This document shows, piece by piece, positions 32,417-40,192 of a stretch of DNA of 64,000 nt; the stretch's first letter is position 1, and each line of letters starts with the position of its first letter. Made by a program: the position numbers and the translations under genes. Source of the DNA: Amarolinea aalborgensis (GTDB taxonomy: Bacteria > Chloroflexota > Anaerolineae > SSC4 > Amarolineaceae); assembly GCF_900491745.1 (NCBI RefSeq), contig NZ_UETR01000003.1, positions 62,001 to 126,000 on the forward strand, in the 5' to 3' direction. The notes under the pieces were generated by a model. The model did not search any database. It saw only the letters and a list, made by a program, of their open reading frames with translations, and was not told where the DNA came from.

Positions 32417-33358
32417 ATGCCCAATCAAGCCATTGATGATAAGGCGACGCCAGCCCCTGCGCTCAGCCCGATGGAGCAACTGGCGAAGGATATCAACGAG
32501 CTGCAGGCGCGCTATGAAGACTTGCAGAATAAAGTCAAATTGGGCGATCTGCGCCAGCAGGTGAGCCAGGCCGCTGACCAGGTGAAGGCCGTGGCCGATA
32601 CGTTGACTTCCGTGCGTGGGCGGGGCTACACGCTGGACAAGGGCCTCGATGAGGGTGTGAGCAGCCTGAACGGGCAGTGGGCGCAGGCGCAGGCCGCGGC
32701 TGTCAAGCAGATGGATGAGCAGGCGCCCGCGCTGGCGGCCAGCCTACAACCGTTGGAAAGCCGCATGTTGATGATGGTGGCCGCTTCGACCAACCCCGCC
32801 GTGGCGCAGCCCATGGTGGCCGTGGTCAGGACCACGCTGGATGCCGTCGAAAAGCGGTTGAAAACGCTTGCGGAAAGCATCGCGGCGCTGCTCAAGGCGC
32901 CCGCTGAGCAGGCCAAGGCGCTGGAGGCGCGGCTCAGCACTATCAACGACATGCTCAAGCTGTTCGCCGAGGCGACCTTCAAGCTGCAGCCCGGGGAATC
33001 GCCGGTGGCCGTGGAGCGCGCGGCCTGGTTCCGTCACGGCGACAAGAAGGCCGATGATGATCCCGACGGCTTTATCTTCCTGACCACGCGGCGCCTGTTG
33101 TTCGAGCAGAACGAGAAGGTAGCCACCAAGAAGTTCCTGTTCATCACCACCGCATCGGAGACGATCCACCAGCTGCTGCTGGATGTGCCGCTGGCGCAGG
33201 TCGGCGCGATAACCCCGCGTGACATGGGCTTCCTCGGCCTGGGCGAGCACATGGACATCGTCTTCGACGGCGCTGCCGTGCCCTCGGCGCATTTCCAACT
33301 GGGCGCGGATAACGTCAAGTGGCAGAAGATGATTGAAGACGCGAAGGCGGGTGCTTGA
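32417..33358 (+). CDS. Coiled-coil protein with C-terminal GRAM/PH-like segment, function unknown
   Basis: ATG 32417 follows a GAGGAG site; a longer frame to 32390 lacks one. The 313 residues begin with a heptad-rich coiled coil (about 15-190, including LAKDINELQARYEDLQNKVK), with no signal peptide or membrane segment. From about 195 a beta-rich part (QPGESPVAVERAAWFRHGD, DGFIFLTTRRLLFEQNE, VPLAQVGAITPRDMGFLGLG) resembles GRAM/PH-like folds that bind lipids or proteins. I recognise no named family. The upstream 11-base repeat box suggests control by an OmpR-type regulator. A terminator follows. Confidence 0.7.
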   Translation: MPNQAIDDKATPAPALSPMEQLAKDINELQARYEDLQNKVKLGDLRQQVSQAADQVKAVADTLTSVRGRGYTLDKGLDEGVSSLNGQWAQAQAAAVKQMDEQAPALAASLQPLESRMLMMVAASTNPAVAQPMVAVVRTTLDAVEKRLKTLAESIAALLKAPAEQAKALEARLSTINDMLKLFAEATFKLQPGESPVAVERAAWFRHGDKKADDDPDGFIFLTTRRLLFEQNEKVATKKFLFITTASETIHQLLLDVPLAQVGAITPRDMGFLGLGEHMDIVFDGAAVPSAHFQLGADNVKWQKMIEDAKAGA

Positions 33359-33396
33359 TTGAAGATTGCAGATTGAAGATTGCAGACACTTTGCAC

Positions 33397-33442
33397 GAAA
33401 AACACCACCCTCATGCCCAGCGGCGCAAGGGTGGTGTTTTTG
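33397..33442. terminator. Bidirectional terminator between convergent genes
   Basis: A stem of about 14 bp (AAAAACACCACCCT and its complement) with a 16-base loop is flanked by A and T tracts on both sides. It serves the plus-strand gene ending at 33358 and the minus-strand protease ending at 33459. Confidence 0.88.
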
Positions 33443-33458
33443 TTACGGGCTGCGGAGC

Positions 33459-35783
33459 TTACTCGCTGGCCGGCCGGCTGCGTTCTTCAGTCGGTTCGGG
33501 GCCGGACGGCTTGGGCAGGCGCTGCGCAGGTGCAGAGCCAGCATGCGGATCCGGTTGGTCGTCGCCGATGAACGGCACGGTCAACGCGACATCGTCAATG
33601 TAGAAGGAACTGCTGTACGACGCGTCCGTGGTGGCGCGGAAGCGCAACGTGACGGTTTGTCCCGCATACGCCGCCAGGCTGACGGTGCCCTGCACAAAGT
33701 TCGTGGTGGCATTGGACGAGCACAGGTTGTAGCTCTTGATATCGGTGGTGTTGATGCGCACGCGGCCATAGTCATAACCGCACACGTCCGTCGAGGCGAT
33801 GCGATACCAGTAGCTCAGCGTGCCGCCCGTGGCGGGCACCACGATGACCTGGCTGATTTCAGCCGTGTCGTTGTTGGCGCCGCCCAGCCAGGCGCGCCAG
33901 GAGCCGAGGTGGGCGGCGCCGGTGCTAACCAGCGCGTACCCGAAGGTATCTGATTCAGCCCAGCCGACGTTGCGGCCTGACTCGAAGCCTGGATTGACGA
34001 TCGCGCCAGAGCCAGAGGGTGTGGGCGTGCGCGTCGGCGTCGCCGTCGCAGCGCCTGGCGTGGGCGTGGCTGTTGCGGCTGCCGGTGTGGGCGTGCGCGT
34101 TGCGGTAGCGGCCGACGTGGGCGTGCGCGTCGGCGTTGCCGTGGCGCTGCTTGGCGTCGCGGTGGCGCCGCCAGATCCGCAGATCGGCCCGTTCATCTTG
34201 ACCGCTTCCAGCGCGTTGCGCACATTGGTGCAGTCAGCCGATGCTGCGCCGTAGAGATCACCGCAGGAGCGGATAAGCCCGTTGTAGTTGTCGAGCATCT
34301 TGGCCGAGCTCGTCAGGTAGACCGTGTTCGTACGATACTCAATCGCCGCCGACTTGTCCATGCCGAGCGCGGCGATGGTATAGCCGTTGAAGGTGCCGCC
34401 ATCTACCATGAGGGCAAAGGCCTTATTGGGCACGCCCGAGTTGGTGTGGACGCCGCCGCTGTCAGACGTGCCGCAGTAGTAGTAGGTGCTGTTGGTGCGG
34501 TCGGGATCGCTGAAGCGGGTGGGGTCCATCATGTCGCGAATCGCGCCGATGCCGGGGATGTCCTCGCCCATGTCCCAGCGCACGGCCGAGCTGTCGTTGC
34601 CGCCGGTGTTGGTCAGGTCAACCGCTTCGCCGAAGATGTCAGAGTAGCTCTCATTGAGCGCGCCCGACTGGTTGGAATAGACCAGAGCGGAGGAATACTC
34701 GGTAACGCCGTGGCTCAACTCGTGCGCGACCACGTCATCGGCCGCGGCAAAACCATCGCCATAGGTCATCTTGGAGCCATCCCAGAACGCGTTCTGATAG
34801 CCGGAGCTGTAGCAGACGTAGGAATTGAGCGCGCCGCCGGCGTTGTTGTAGGAGTCACGACCGTAACGGTTGAAATAGAAGTTATAGGTGTCGCCAGCAT
34901 AGTCGTGCGCGTTGTTGACGTCGGTTGGCGTACAGCTCGGCGCCGTGGTTACCGCTCCCTGCGATTCTGTGCGGGCCAGCGTGGCCGACGTGTAAGACGT
35001 GCCATGCTTCATATTATAGGTGTTGCGGTTGCGGCCATCGGTGACAGCCGGGTAGCTGAAGCGCACCTCCGCCGACTGCGCATCCACAAAAACCCACATC
35101 GCCAGATGCGGCTGCGACGTCGAATCTACCCGCAGGCGAAAGGCAAGTCCGCTCCTGCTTGGCTGATCGGTAATCAGGCCGGGGTTCAGAATGACCAGGC
35201 TGCGGTCGGCGATGAAGGCATCGGCGGCGGCTACCTGACTCAGACCAGCCACGTCCACGACACTGGGCTTGGCGGCGGCGGTGGTGTTGACTGCGGCGGC
35301 GTCTGGTAGGGTGTAGCCGTTGACGGCGAGCACATTGCCCTGGGCGTCGAGGTGCACGATCAGGTCAGCGCCAAAGACGGGCACGCCGTTTTGCTGCTGG
35401 GCAAAGCGCACATGCGTTTGATTGAGTTTGTCCGAATTGACCGAAGTCAAGCTGAGCTGGCTGGCCTGGTCAGTCAATCCAAAGAGGGCGCCGTAGCTGC
35501 CCAGGAAGGCACGCGCTGTAGCTTCGGGGCTGCCCACGCCCGCAAACTCCGATGTGAGGGCGCCTTGCTCGGCGACCACAAAGCGGGCCGCGCCGGTCAC
35601 CGGGTTGACATCAACCCGCAGCGCGCCCTGCGCCTGGCGTTGCAGTTTCGCCTGGGGGCCGTCATCCTGCCAGGTGGGCGCAGCCATGACCGCGCCGGCG
35701 AGCAGCGCCAGCAGGAGGAGCACGCCGCCGATCAAGGCGACGCGACGTTGAAGAGACGACGACGATTGGACCGATGACTTCAT
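33459..35783 (-). CDS. Secreted M4 (thermolysin-like) metalloprotease with TP-rich stalk and C-terminal domain
   Basis: The product (774 residues from ATG 35783, behind GGGAGG; a longer frame to 35837 is less likely) has a signal peptide (VALIGGVLLLLALLAGAVMA), an FTP/PepSY-type propeptide (QTHVRFAQQQNGVPVFGADL) and an M4 peptidase domain. Zinc site: HELSH with His353, Glu354, His357, and Glu377 in ALNESYSDIFGE. The catalytic domain ends near residue 535 and is followed by a Thr/Pro/Ala stalk (repeats such as ATPTRTPT) and a beta-sandwich domain of about 150 residues (NPGFESGRN, SYWYRIASTD, FYIDDVALTV), probably carbohydrate- or wall-binding. It should digest extracellular protein as a nutrient source. 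Confidence 0.92.
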   Translation of the reverse strand: MKSSVQSSSSLQRRVALIGGVLLLLALLAGAVMAAPTWQDDGPQAKLQRQAQGALRVDVNPVTGAARFVVAEQGALTSEFAGVGSPEATARAFLGSYGALFGLTDQASQLSLTSVNSDKLNQTHVRFAQQQNGVPVFGADLIVHLDAQGNVLAVNGYTLPDAAAVNTTAAAKPSVVDVAGLSQVAAADAFIADRSLVILNPGLITDQPSRSGLAFRLRVDSTSQPHLAMWVFVDAQSAEVRFSYPAVTDGRNRNTYNMKHGTSYTSATLARTESQGAVTTAPSCTPTDVNNAHDYAGDTYNFYFNRYGRDSYNNAGGALNSYVCYSSGYQNAFWDGSKMTYGDGFAAADDVVAHELSHGVTEYSSALVYSNQSGALNESYSDIFGEAVDLTNTGGNDSSAVRWDMGEDIPGIGAIRDMMDPTRFSDPDRTNSTYYYCGTSDSGGVHTNSGVPNKAFALMVDGGTFNGYTIAALGMDKSAAIEYRTNTVYLTSSAKMLDNYNGLIRSCGDLYGAASADCTNVRNALEAVKMNGPICGSGGATATPSSATATPTRTPTSAATATRTPTPAAATATPTPGAATATPTRTPTPSGSGAIVNPGFESGRNVGWAESDTFGYALVSTGAAHLGSWRAWLGGANNDTAEISQVIVVPATGGTLSYWYRIASTDVCGYDYGRVRINTTDIKSYNLCSSNATTNFVQGTVSLAAYAGQTVTLRFRATTDASYSSSFYIDDVALTVPFIGDDQPDPHAGSAPAQRLPKPSGPEPTEERSRPASE

Positions 35784-35954
35784 AGCAGAACTCAGCCTCC
35801 CTATCAGTTGACATAACAATTGATGCGCGGCGCACACCCTGGCGCCCTGAGGTCTCGAAACGGTGAGCGCTTATTATAGGCGAATCGGCCCGCGAGGCAA
35901 ATTGCGTCGCGCGGCGGCTTGTCAGAACAAACGCTGAAGGCGGAACGCTGAACG

Positions 35955-36179
35955 CTGCATAGCTGGCGGGGAGGTTGGAGCAGCAGGGCGCATGAGACCG
36001 GCGCATCATTCTGCGGCCCAGTCAGCGTGACCTTCGGCGCGCCGACGACTGTGACGGTGAACGGTTTCACGCCGCAAGCTGGGGTGCCGACCGGCTGGCT
36101 GCTGGCCGCAGGATTGATTGCGCTGGTCGCTCTTGCCGGCGCGGCCGTTGTCTGGCGCCGCCGTATGGGCGCAGCCTGA
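35955..36179 (+). pseudogene. Remnant of a surface-protein C-terminus (membrane anchor only)
   Basis: After a stop near 35949 the frame stays open to TGA at 36177-36179. Its end reads PTTVTVNGFTPQAGVPTG, then a hydrophobic helix (WLLAAGLIALVALAGAAVVW) and RRRMGAA, the layout of a cell-surface protein anchor. The body of the gene is missing and no start signal is seen, so this is probably the tail of a deleted gene left between the protease and the efflux operon. The rest of the 530-base gap (35784-36314) shows only the promoter at 36201-36252. Confidence 0.6.
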
Positions 36180-36200
36180 CCGCAAATCGCCCGACCGGCG

Positions 36201-36252
36201 GTAACGGCGAATTAACGCCGTCTTTACCGAATCTTAACAATCTCGTGGTATA
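36201..36252 (+). promoter_or_regulatory. PhoB/PhoP-like box and promoter of the efflux operon
   Basis: Four direct repeats spaced exactly 11 bases (GTAAC 36201, TTAAC 36212, TTTAC 36223, TTAAC 36234) are followed by a -10 TATAGT at 36247-36252. The box takes the place of a normal -35, as in activator-dependent Pho promoters. The first gene starts at 36315 with GAGGAG upstream. Confidence 0.6.
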
Positions 36253-36314
36253 GTGAGGAGAGCGTTTTCGCAAGAAACGCTGGATGTTGTCTTGAGCAGA
36301 GGAGCATAATAACC

Positions 36315-36782
36315 ATGAATCGAACGCTGCAGATCGTCCTCGGCGTTGTCCTTTTGGTTGCGGTGGCCGGAGGTAGTTTTTATGGCGGCACGCTGTATGG
36401 TCGCAGCCAGGCGCAGGCCAATTTCCTGGCGCGGCGTACGGGCGGCGCGCCAGGCGCGGGCGTCATATTTGGCGACCCGAATCAGGCCGGAAACGCACGC
36501 CGCGCTAACGGCCAGGCCGGTTTCTTGTTCGGGCAGATCGAAGAGATTCGCGATGGCGTCCTGGTCGTGACCGATAACGATGGTAAACAGACGCAGGTGC
36601 AGGTGACTGACACGACCCTGATTGAGAAGAACGCATCGGTCAAGGTGACAGATCTACAAAAGGGCGAAACGGTCATTGTGTCTGGTTCACCCGGCAGCGA
36701 TGGCACCATTACCGCACGCTCGGTCCAGGTTGCGCCTGCTGGCCGGTTTGGTCCAGGCGGGGCTGCCCCAACAGGCCAATAA
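36315..36782 (+). CDS. DUF5666-like membrane-anchored protein, first gene of efflux operon
   Basis: The 155-residue protein has an N-terminal hydrophobic helix (IVLGVVLLVAVAGGSFYGG) and an extracellular part ending in an OB-like beta domain (GFLFGQIEEIRDGVLVVTDN, VQVTDTTLIEKNASVKVTDL, GETVIVSGSPGSDGTITA) as in DUF5666 proteins. The family has no defined biochemical role. It lies 22 bases before the first adaptor gene and is presumably cotranscribed, perhaps as an accessory of the transporter. It is under the 11-base repeat promoter. Confidence 0.78.
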   Translation: MNRTLQIVLGVVLLVAVAGGSFYGGTLYGRSQAQANFLARRTGGAPGAGVIFGDPNQAGNARRANGQAGFLFGQIEEIRDGVLVVTDNDGKQTQVQVTDTTLIEKNASVKVTDLQKGETVIVSGSPGSDGTITARSVQVAPAGRFGPGGAAPTGQ

Positions 36783-36804
36783 GCCCGACGGATCGGGGGT
36801 TGAT

Positions 36805-38475
36805 ATGAAAGCAGTGCGCCTTGCCGCGCTGACGCTGGTTATTGTTGCTGTCGTCATCGGCGGCTTTCTATTCCTGCGCGGCCGCACGGCCGCCACGACG
36901 AGCAGCGCGGCGACCAGCGGTTACACGCAGGTCGTCGAAGTGCAGCGCGGCAACCTCAGCGCCAGCCTGAGCGTGGTTGGGCAGGTGGAGGCCGTGCAGC
37001 AGGCGAACCTGACCTTCACGCGGCTCAGCGGCACGACCAAGTTGGCGACGCTGGATGTGGCTGCGGGCAACACGGTGACCGCCTCGCAGGTGCTGGCGAC
37101 CATTGACCCGGCGGTCTACCGGCAAGCCCTTGACCAGGCCCAGAGCGATCTGCAGGCGGCCGAGGAGAACCTGGCCGATCTTAAGGCATCGGTCACCGAT
37201 CTGGCACGCGCCAAGGCTGACCTGGCGATTGCAAAAGCCGACTATGATAAGCAGCAGGCCGCGTACGATCTGGCGAACTTGCGTGCGCCTGATTTGAGCC
37301 GCCTGCGCAACAGCGTCAAGGATGCCGCAGATGCACTTACCCTTGCGCAGGTCCAGCAGACGCTGGCTGAGCACGATGCCTCGGCCAAGAGTGAGCGCGA
37401 TTTGCAGTACACGGTGGACTGGCATCAGCGTCGAATTGCAGAGCTGCAGGCGCTGATTGCCAATGGCAAGGCCAACGCCGAACAGGTGACGCAGTTGAGC
37501 GATGAGCAGACGGCCTTGGGCGAGGCGCAGGCTGACCTGGGACGCGTGCAAGCCCAACGTCAATTGGCGCAGCAAGCCGCGGCCGCAGAGATCGTCAAGG
37601 CGCAGGTCGCGCTGGCGGATGCGCAGAAGGCGCTGGCGGATGCGCAGGCCGGGGGCGACAAGCTGGCGATGGCGAAGGCGCAGTTGGCCGTGCAGCAGGC
37701 GCAGGTCGCACAGACCGAGGCGGCTGAGAATCGGGCGGATTTGGACAAAGGGCCGGATGCGGTGAAGTTGGCGGGGGCGCAGGCGGATGTGGACAAGAAG
37801 CGCCTGGCGGTGGCCGATGCCGAGGCGGCGTTGGCGGGAGCGAATCTGACAGCGCCGTTCGATGGGACGATTCTGCAAACGAATGTGCAGGCGGGGGATT
37901 TGGTTTCGAGCAACACGCGCATCCTGACGGTTGCGAACCTGAAGACGCTGCAGATCGTGGCGTCGGTGGATGAGACGACGATTCGGCAAGTGGCGGCCGG
38001 GCAGACGGCGACGATCACATTCGATGCGTTTCCGGGGCGGACGCTGCGCGGGCGGGTGGCGTCGGTGCCGCTGCAAGGGACGCTGCAAGGGGATGTGATG
38101 GTCTATTCGGTGCCGATCACGCTGACGGGTGCGGTGGAGCTGCCGCTGCTGGTGGGGATGACGGCGAACGTGAAGATCGAACTTGGTCAGGCGACGCAGG
38201 TGTTGTTGGTGCCGACGATGGCGCTGCAGCGCAGCGGGGGTCTGGTGCAGGTGCTGGTGCCCAATGCGAGCGAACCGGGCGGCGCGCCGGTGGCGGTGCC
38301 GGTGGAGATTGGGCTGAGTGACGGGGTGAACACCGAGATTGTGCGCGGCCTCAACCCCGGCGACAAAGTGGTGATGCAGATCGCAGCCACGCAGTCCACC
38401 AACCCGTTCAACTTCCGCGGCGTTGGCGGCGTCCTGGGCGGCGGCGCCCCGCGCACCCAGCCTGCGGGCCGCTAA
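36805..38475 (+). CDS. Efflux membrane-fusion adaptor, copy 1 (MacA/YknX-like)
   Basis: The 556-residue protein starts at ATG 36805 behind GGGGG and has an N-terminal membrane anchor (LAALTLVIVAVVIGGFLFL), a barrel-sandwich half (VVGQVEAVQQANLTF), a very long Ala/Gln/Asp-rich coiled-coil hairpin (about 110-330), the second half motif LTAPFDGTILQTNVQAGDLV, and beta-barrel domains (TITFDAFPGRTLRGRV, LPLLVGMTANVKIEL). This is the periplasmic/extracytoplasmic adaptor of MacAB/YknXYZ-type ABC exporters. The hairpin is longer than in typical MacA. From about 36874 its DNA is almost identical to copy 2. It is cotranscribed with the downstream copy and the permease. Confidence 0.9.
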   Translation: MKAVRLAALTLVIVAVVIGGFLFLRGRTAATTSSAATSGYTQVVEVQRGNLSASLSVVGQVEAVQQANLTFTRLSGTTKLATLDVAAGNTVTASQVLATIDPAVYRQALDQAQSDLQAAEENLADLKASVTDLARAKADLAIAKADYDKQQAAYDLANLRAPDLSRLRNSVKDAADALTLAQVQQTLAEHDASAKSERDLQYTVDWHQRRIAELQALIANGKANAEQVTQLSDEQTALGEAQADLGRVQAQRQLAQQAAAAEIVKAQVALADAQKALADAQAGGDKLAMAKAQLAVQQAQVAQTEAAENRADLDKGPDAVKLAGAQADVDKKRLAVADAEAALAGANLTAPFDGTILQTNVQAGDLVSSNTRILTVANLKTLQIVASVDETTIRQVAAGQTATITFDAFPGRTLRGRVASVPLQGTLQGDVMVYSVPITLTGAVELPLLVGMTANVKIELGQATQVLLVPTMALQRSGGLVQVLVPNASEPGGAPVAVPVEIGLSDGVNTEIVRGLNPGDKVVMQIAATQSTNPFNFRGVGGVLGGGAPRTQPAGR

Positions 38476-40117
38476 CAGGAGTATACCGGTTATGCAGCAA
38501 CGAAATCGAATCTGGCCTTTAGCGCTTGGGGTACTCGTGGTGGTCGCGGCCGTCGGTGGATTCCTAATTCTGCGCGGCCGCACGGCCGCCACGGCGAGCA
38601 GCGCGGCGACCAGCGGTTACACGCAGGTCGTCGAAGTGCAGCGCGGCGACCTCAGCGCCAGCTTGAGCGTGGTTGGGCAGGTGGAGGCCGTGCAGCAGGC
38701 GAACCTGACCTTCACGCGGCTCAGCGGCACGACCAAGTTGGCGACGCTGGATGTGGCTGCGGGCAACACGGTGACCGCCTCGCAGGTGCTGGCGACCATT
38801 GACCCGGCGGTCTACCGGCAAGCCCTTGACCAGGCCCAGAGCGATCTGCAGGCGGCCGAGGAGAACCTGGCCGATCTTAAGGCATCGGTCACCGATCTGG
38901 CACGCGCCAAGGCTGACCTGGCGATTGCAAAAGCCGACTATGATAAGCAGCAGGCCGCGTACGATCTGGCGAACTTGCGTGCGCCTGATTTGAGCCGCCT
39001 GCGCAACAGCGTCAAGGATGCCGCAGATGCACTTACCCTTGCGCAGGTCCAGCAGACGCTGGCTGAGCACGATGCCTCGGCCAAGAGTGAGCGCGATTTG
39101 CAGTACACGGTGGACTGGCATCAGCGTCGAATTGCAGAGCTGCAGGCGCTGATTGCCAATGGCAAGGCCAACGCCGAACAGGTGACGCAGTTGAGCGATG
39201 AGCAGACGGCCTTGGGCGAGGCGCAGGCTGACCTGGGACGCGTGCAAGCCCAACGTCAATTGGCGCAGCAAGCCGCGGCCGCAGAGATCGTCAAGGCGCA
39301 GGTCGCGCTGGCGGATGCGCAGAAGGCGCTGGCGGATGCGCAGGCCGGGGGCGACAAGCTGGCGATGGCGAAGGCGCAGTTGGCCGTGCAGCAGGCGCAG
39401 GTCGCACAGACCGAGGCGGCTGAGAATCGGGCGGATTTGGACAAAGGGCCGGATGCGGTGAAGTTGGCGGGGGCGCAGGCGGATGTGGACAAGAAGCGCC
39501 TGGCGGTGGCCGATGCCGAGGCGGCGTTGGCGGGAGCGAATCTGACAGCGCCGTTCGATGGGACGATTCTGCAAACGAATGTGCAGGCGGGGGATTTGGT
39601 TTCGAGCAACACGCGCATCCTGACGGTTGCGAACCTGAAGACGCTGCAGATCGTGGCGTCGGTGGATGAGACGACGATTCGGCAAGTGGCGGCCGGGCAG
39701 ACGGCGACGATCACATTCGATGCGTTTCCGGGGCGGACGCTGCGCGGGCGGGTGGCGTCGGTGCCGCTGCAAGGGACGCTGCAAGGGGATGTGATGGTCT
39801 ATTCGGTGCCGATCACGCTGACGGGTGCGGTGGAGCTGCCGCTGCTGGTGGGGATGACGGCGAACGTGAAGATCGAACTTGGTCAGGCGACGCAGGTGTT
39901 GTTGGTGCCGACGATGGCGCTGCAGCGCAGCGGGGGTCTGGTGCAGGTGCTGGTGCCCAATGCGAGCGAACCGGGCGGCGCGCCGGTGGCGGTGCCGGTG
40001 GAGATTGGGCTGAGCGACGGGGTGAACACCGAGATTGTGCGCGGCCTCAACCCCGGCGACAAAGTGGTGATGCAGATCGCAGCCACGCAGTCCACCAACC
40101 CGTTCAACTTCCGCGGC
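36874..40117 (+). repeat. Tandem duplication of about 1.55 kb covering the adaptor genes
   Basis: Bases 36874-38421 and 38570-40117 (offset 1696) are the same apart from about four substitutions that I could find. The units differ before and after: each copy has its own first 20 codons and its own last codons. The duplicated unit contains nearly the whole adaptor coding region but not the start. Confidence 0.9.
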
Positions 40118-40177
40118 GCAGGCGGCGTCCTGGGCGGCCCTGAAGGCGGGCCTCGGATTCAGGTCATTGGCCGGTAA
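38492..40177 (+). CDS. Efflux membrane-fusion adaptor, copy 2 (MacA/YknX-like)
   Basis: The 561-residue protein starts at ATG 38492 (AGGAG at about 38478), 16 bases after copy 1. Its signal anchor (IWPLALGVLVVVAAVGGFLIL) and its last 20 residues differ from copy 1, while the residues between differ at only two positions that I see (Thr to Ala in AATASS, Asn to Asp in RGDLSAS). Same domains as copy 1: lipoyl-like halves, long coiled-coil hairpin, beta-barrel. Either the copies are newly duplicated or gene conversion keeps them equal while the ends diverge. Both could enter one hexameric adaptor ring. Confidence 0.9.
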   Translation: MQQRNRIWPLALGVLVVVAAVGGFLILRGRTAATASSAATSGYTQVVEVQRGDLSASLSVVGQVEAVQQANLTFTRLSGTTKLATLDVAAGNTVTASQVLATIDPAVYRQALDQAQSDLQAAEENLADLKASVTDLARAKADLAIAKADYDKQQAAYDLANLRAPDLSRLRNSVKDAADALTLAQVQQTLAEHDASAKSERDLQYTVDWHQRRIAELQALIANGKANAEQVTQLSDEQTALGEAQADLGRVQAQRQLAQQAAAAEIVKAQVALADAQKALADAQAGGDKLAMAKAQLAVQQAQVAQTEAAENRADLDKGPDAVKLAGAQADVDKKRLAVADAEAALAGANLTAPFDGTILQTNVQAGDLVSSNTRILTVANLKTLQIVASVDETTIRQVAAGQTATITFDAFPGRTLRGRVASVPLQGTLQGDVMVYSVPITLTGAVELPLLVGMTANVKIELGQATQVLLVPTMALQRSGGLVQVLVPNASEPGGAPVAVPVEIGLSDGVNTEIVRGLNPGDKVVMQIAATQSTNPFNFRGAGGVLGGPEGGPRIQVIGR

Positions 40178-40192
40178 TAGGAGAAGATCGCC

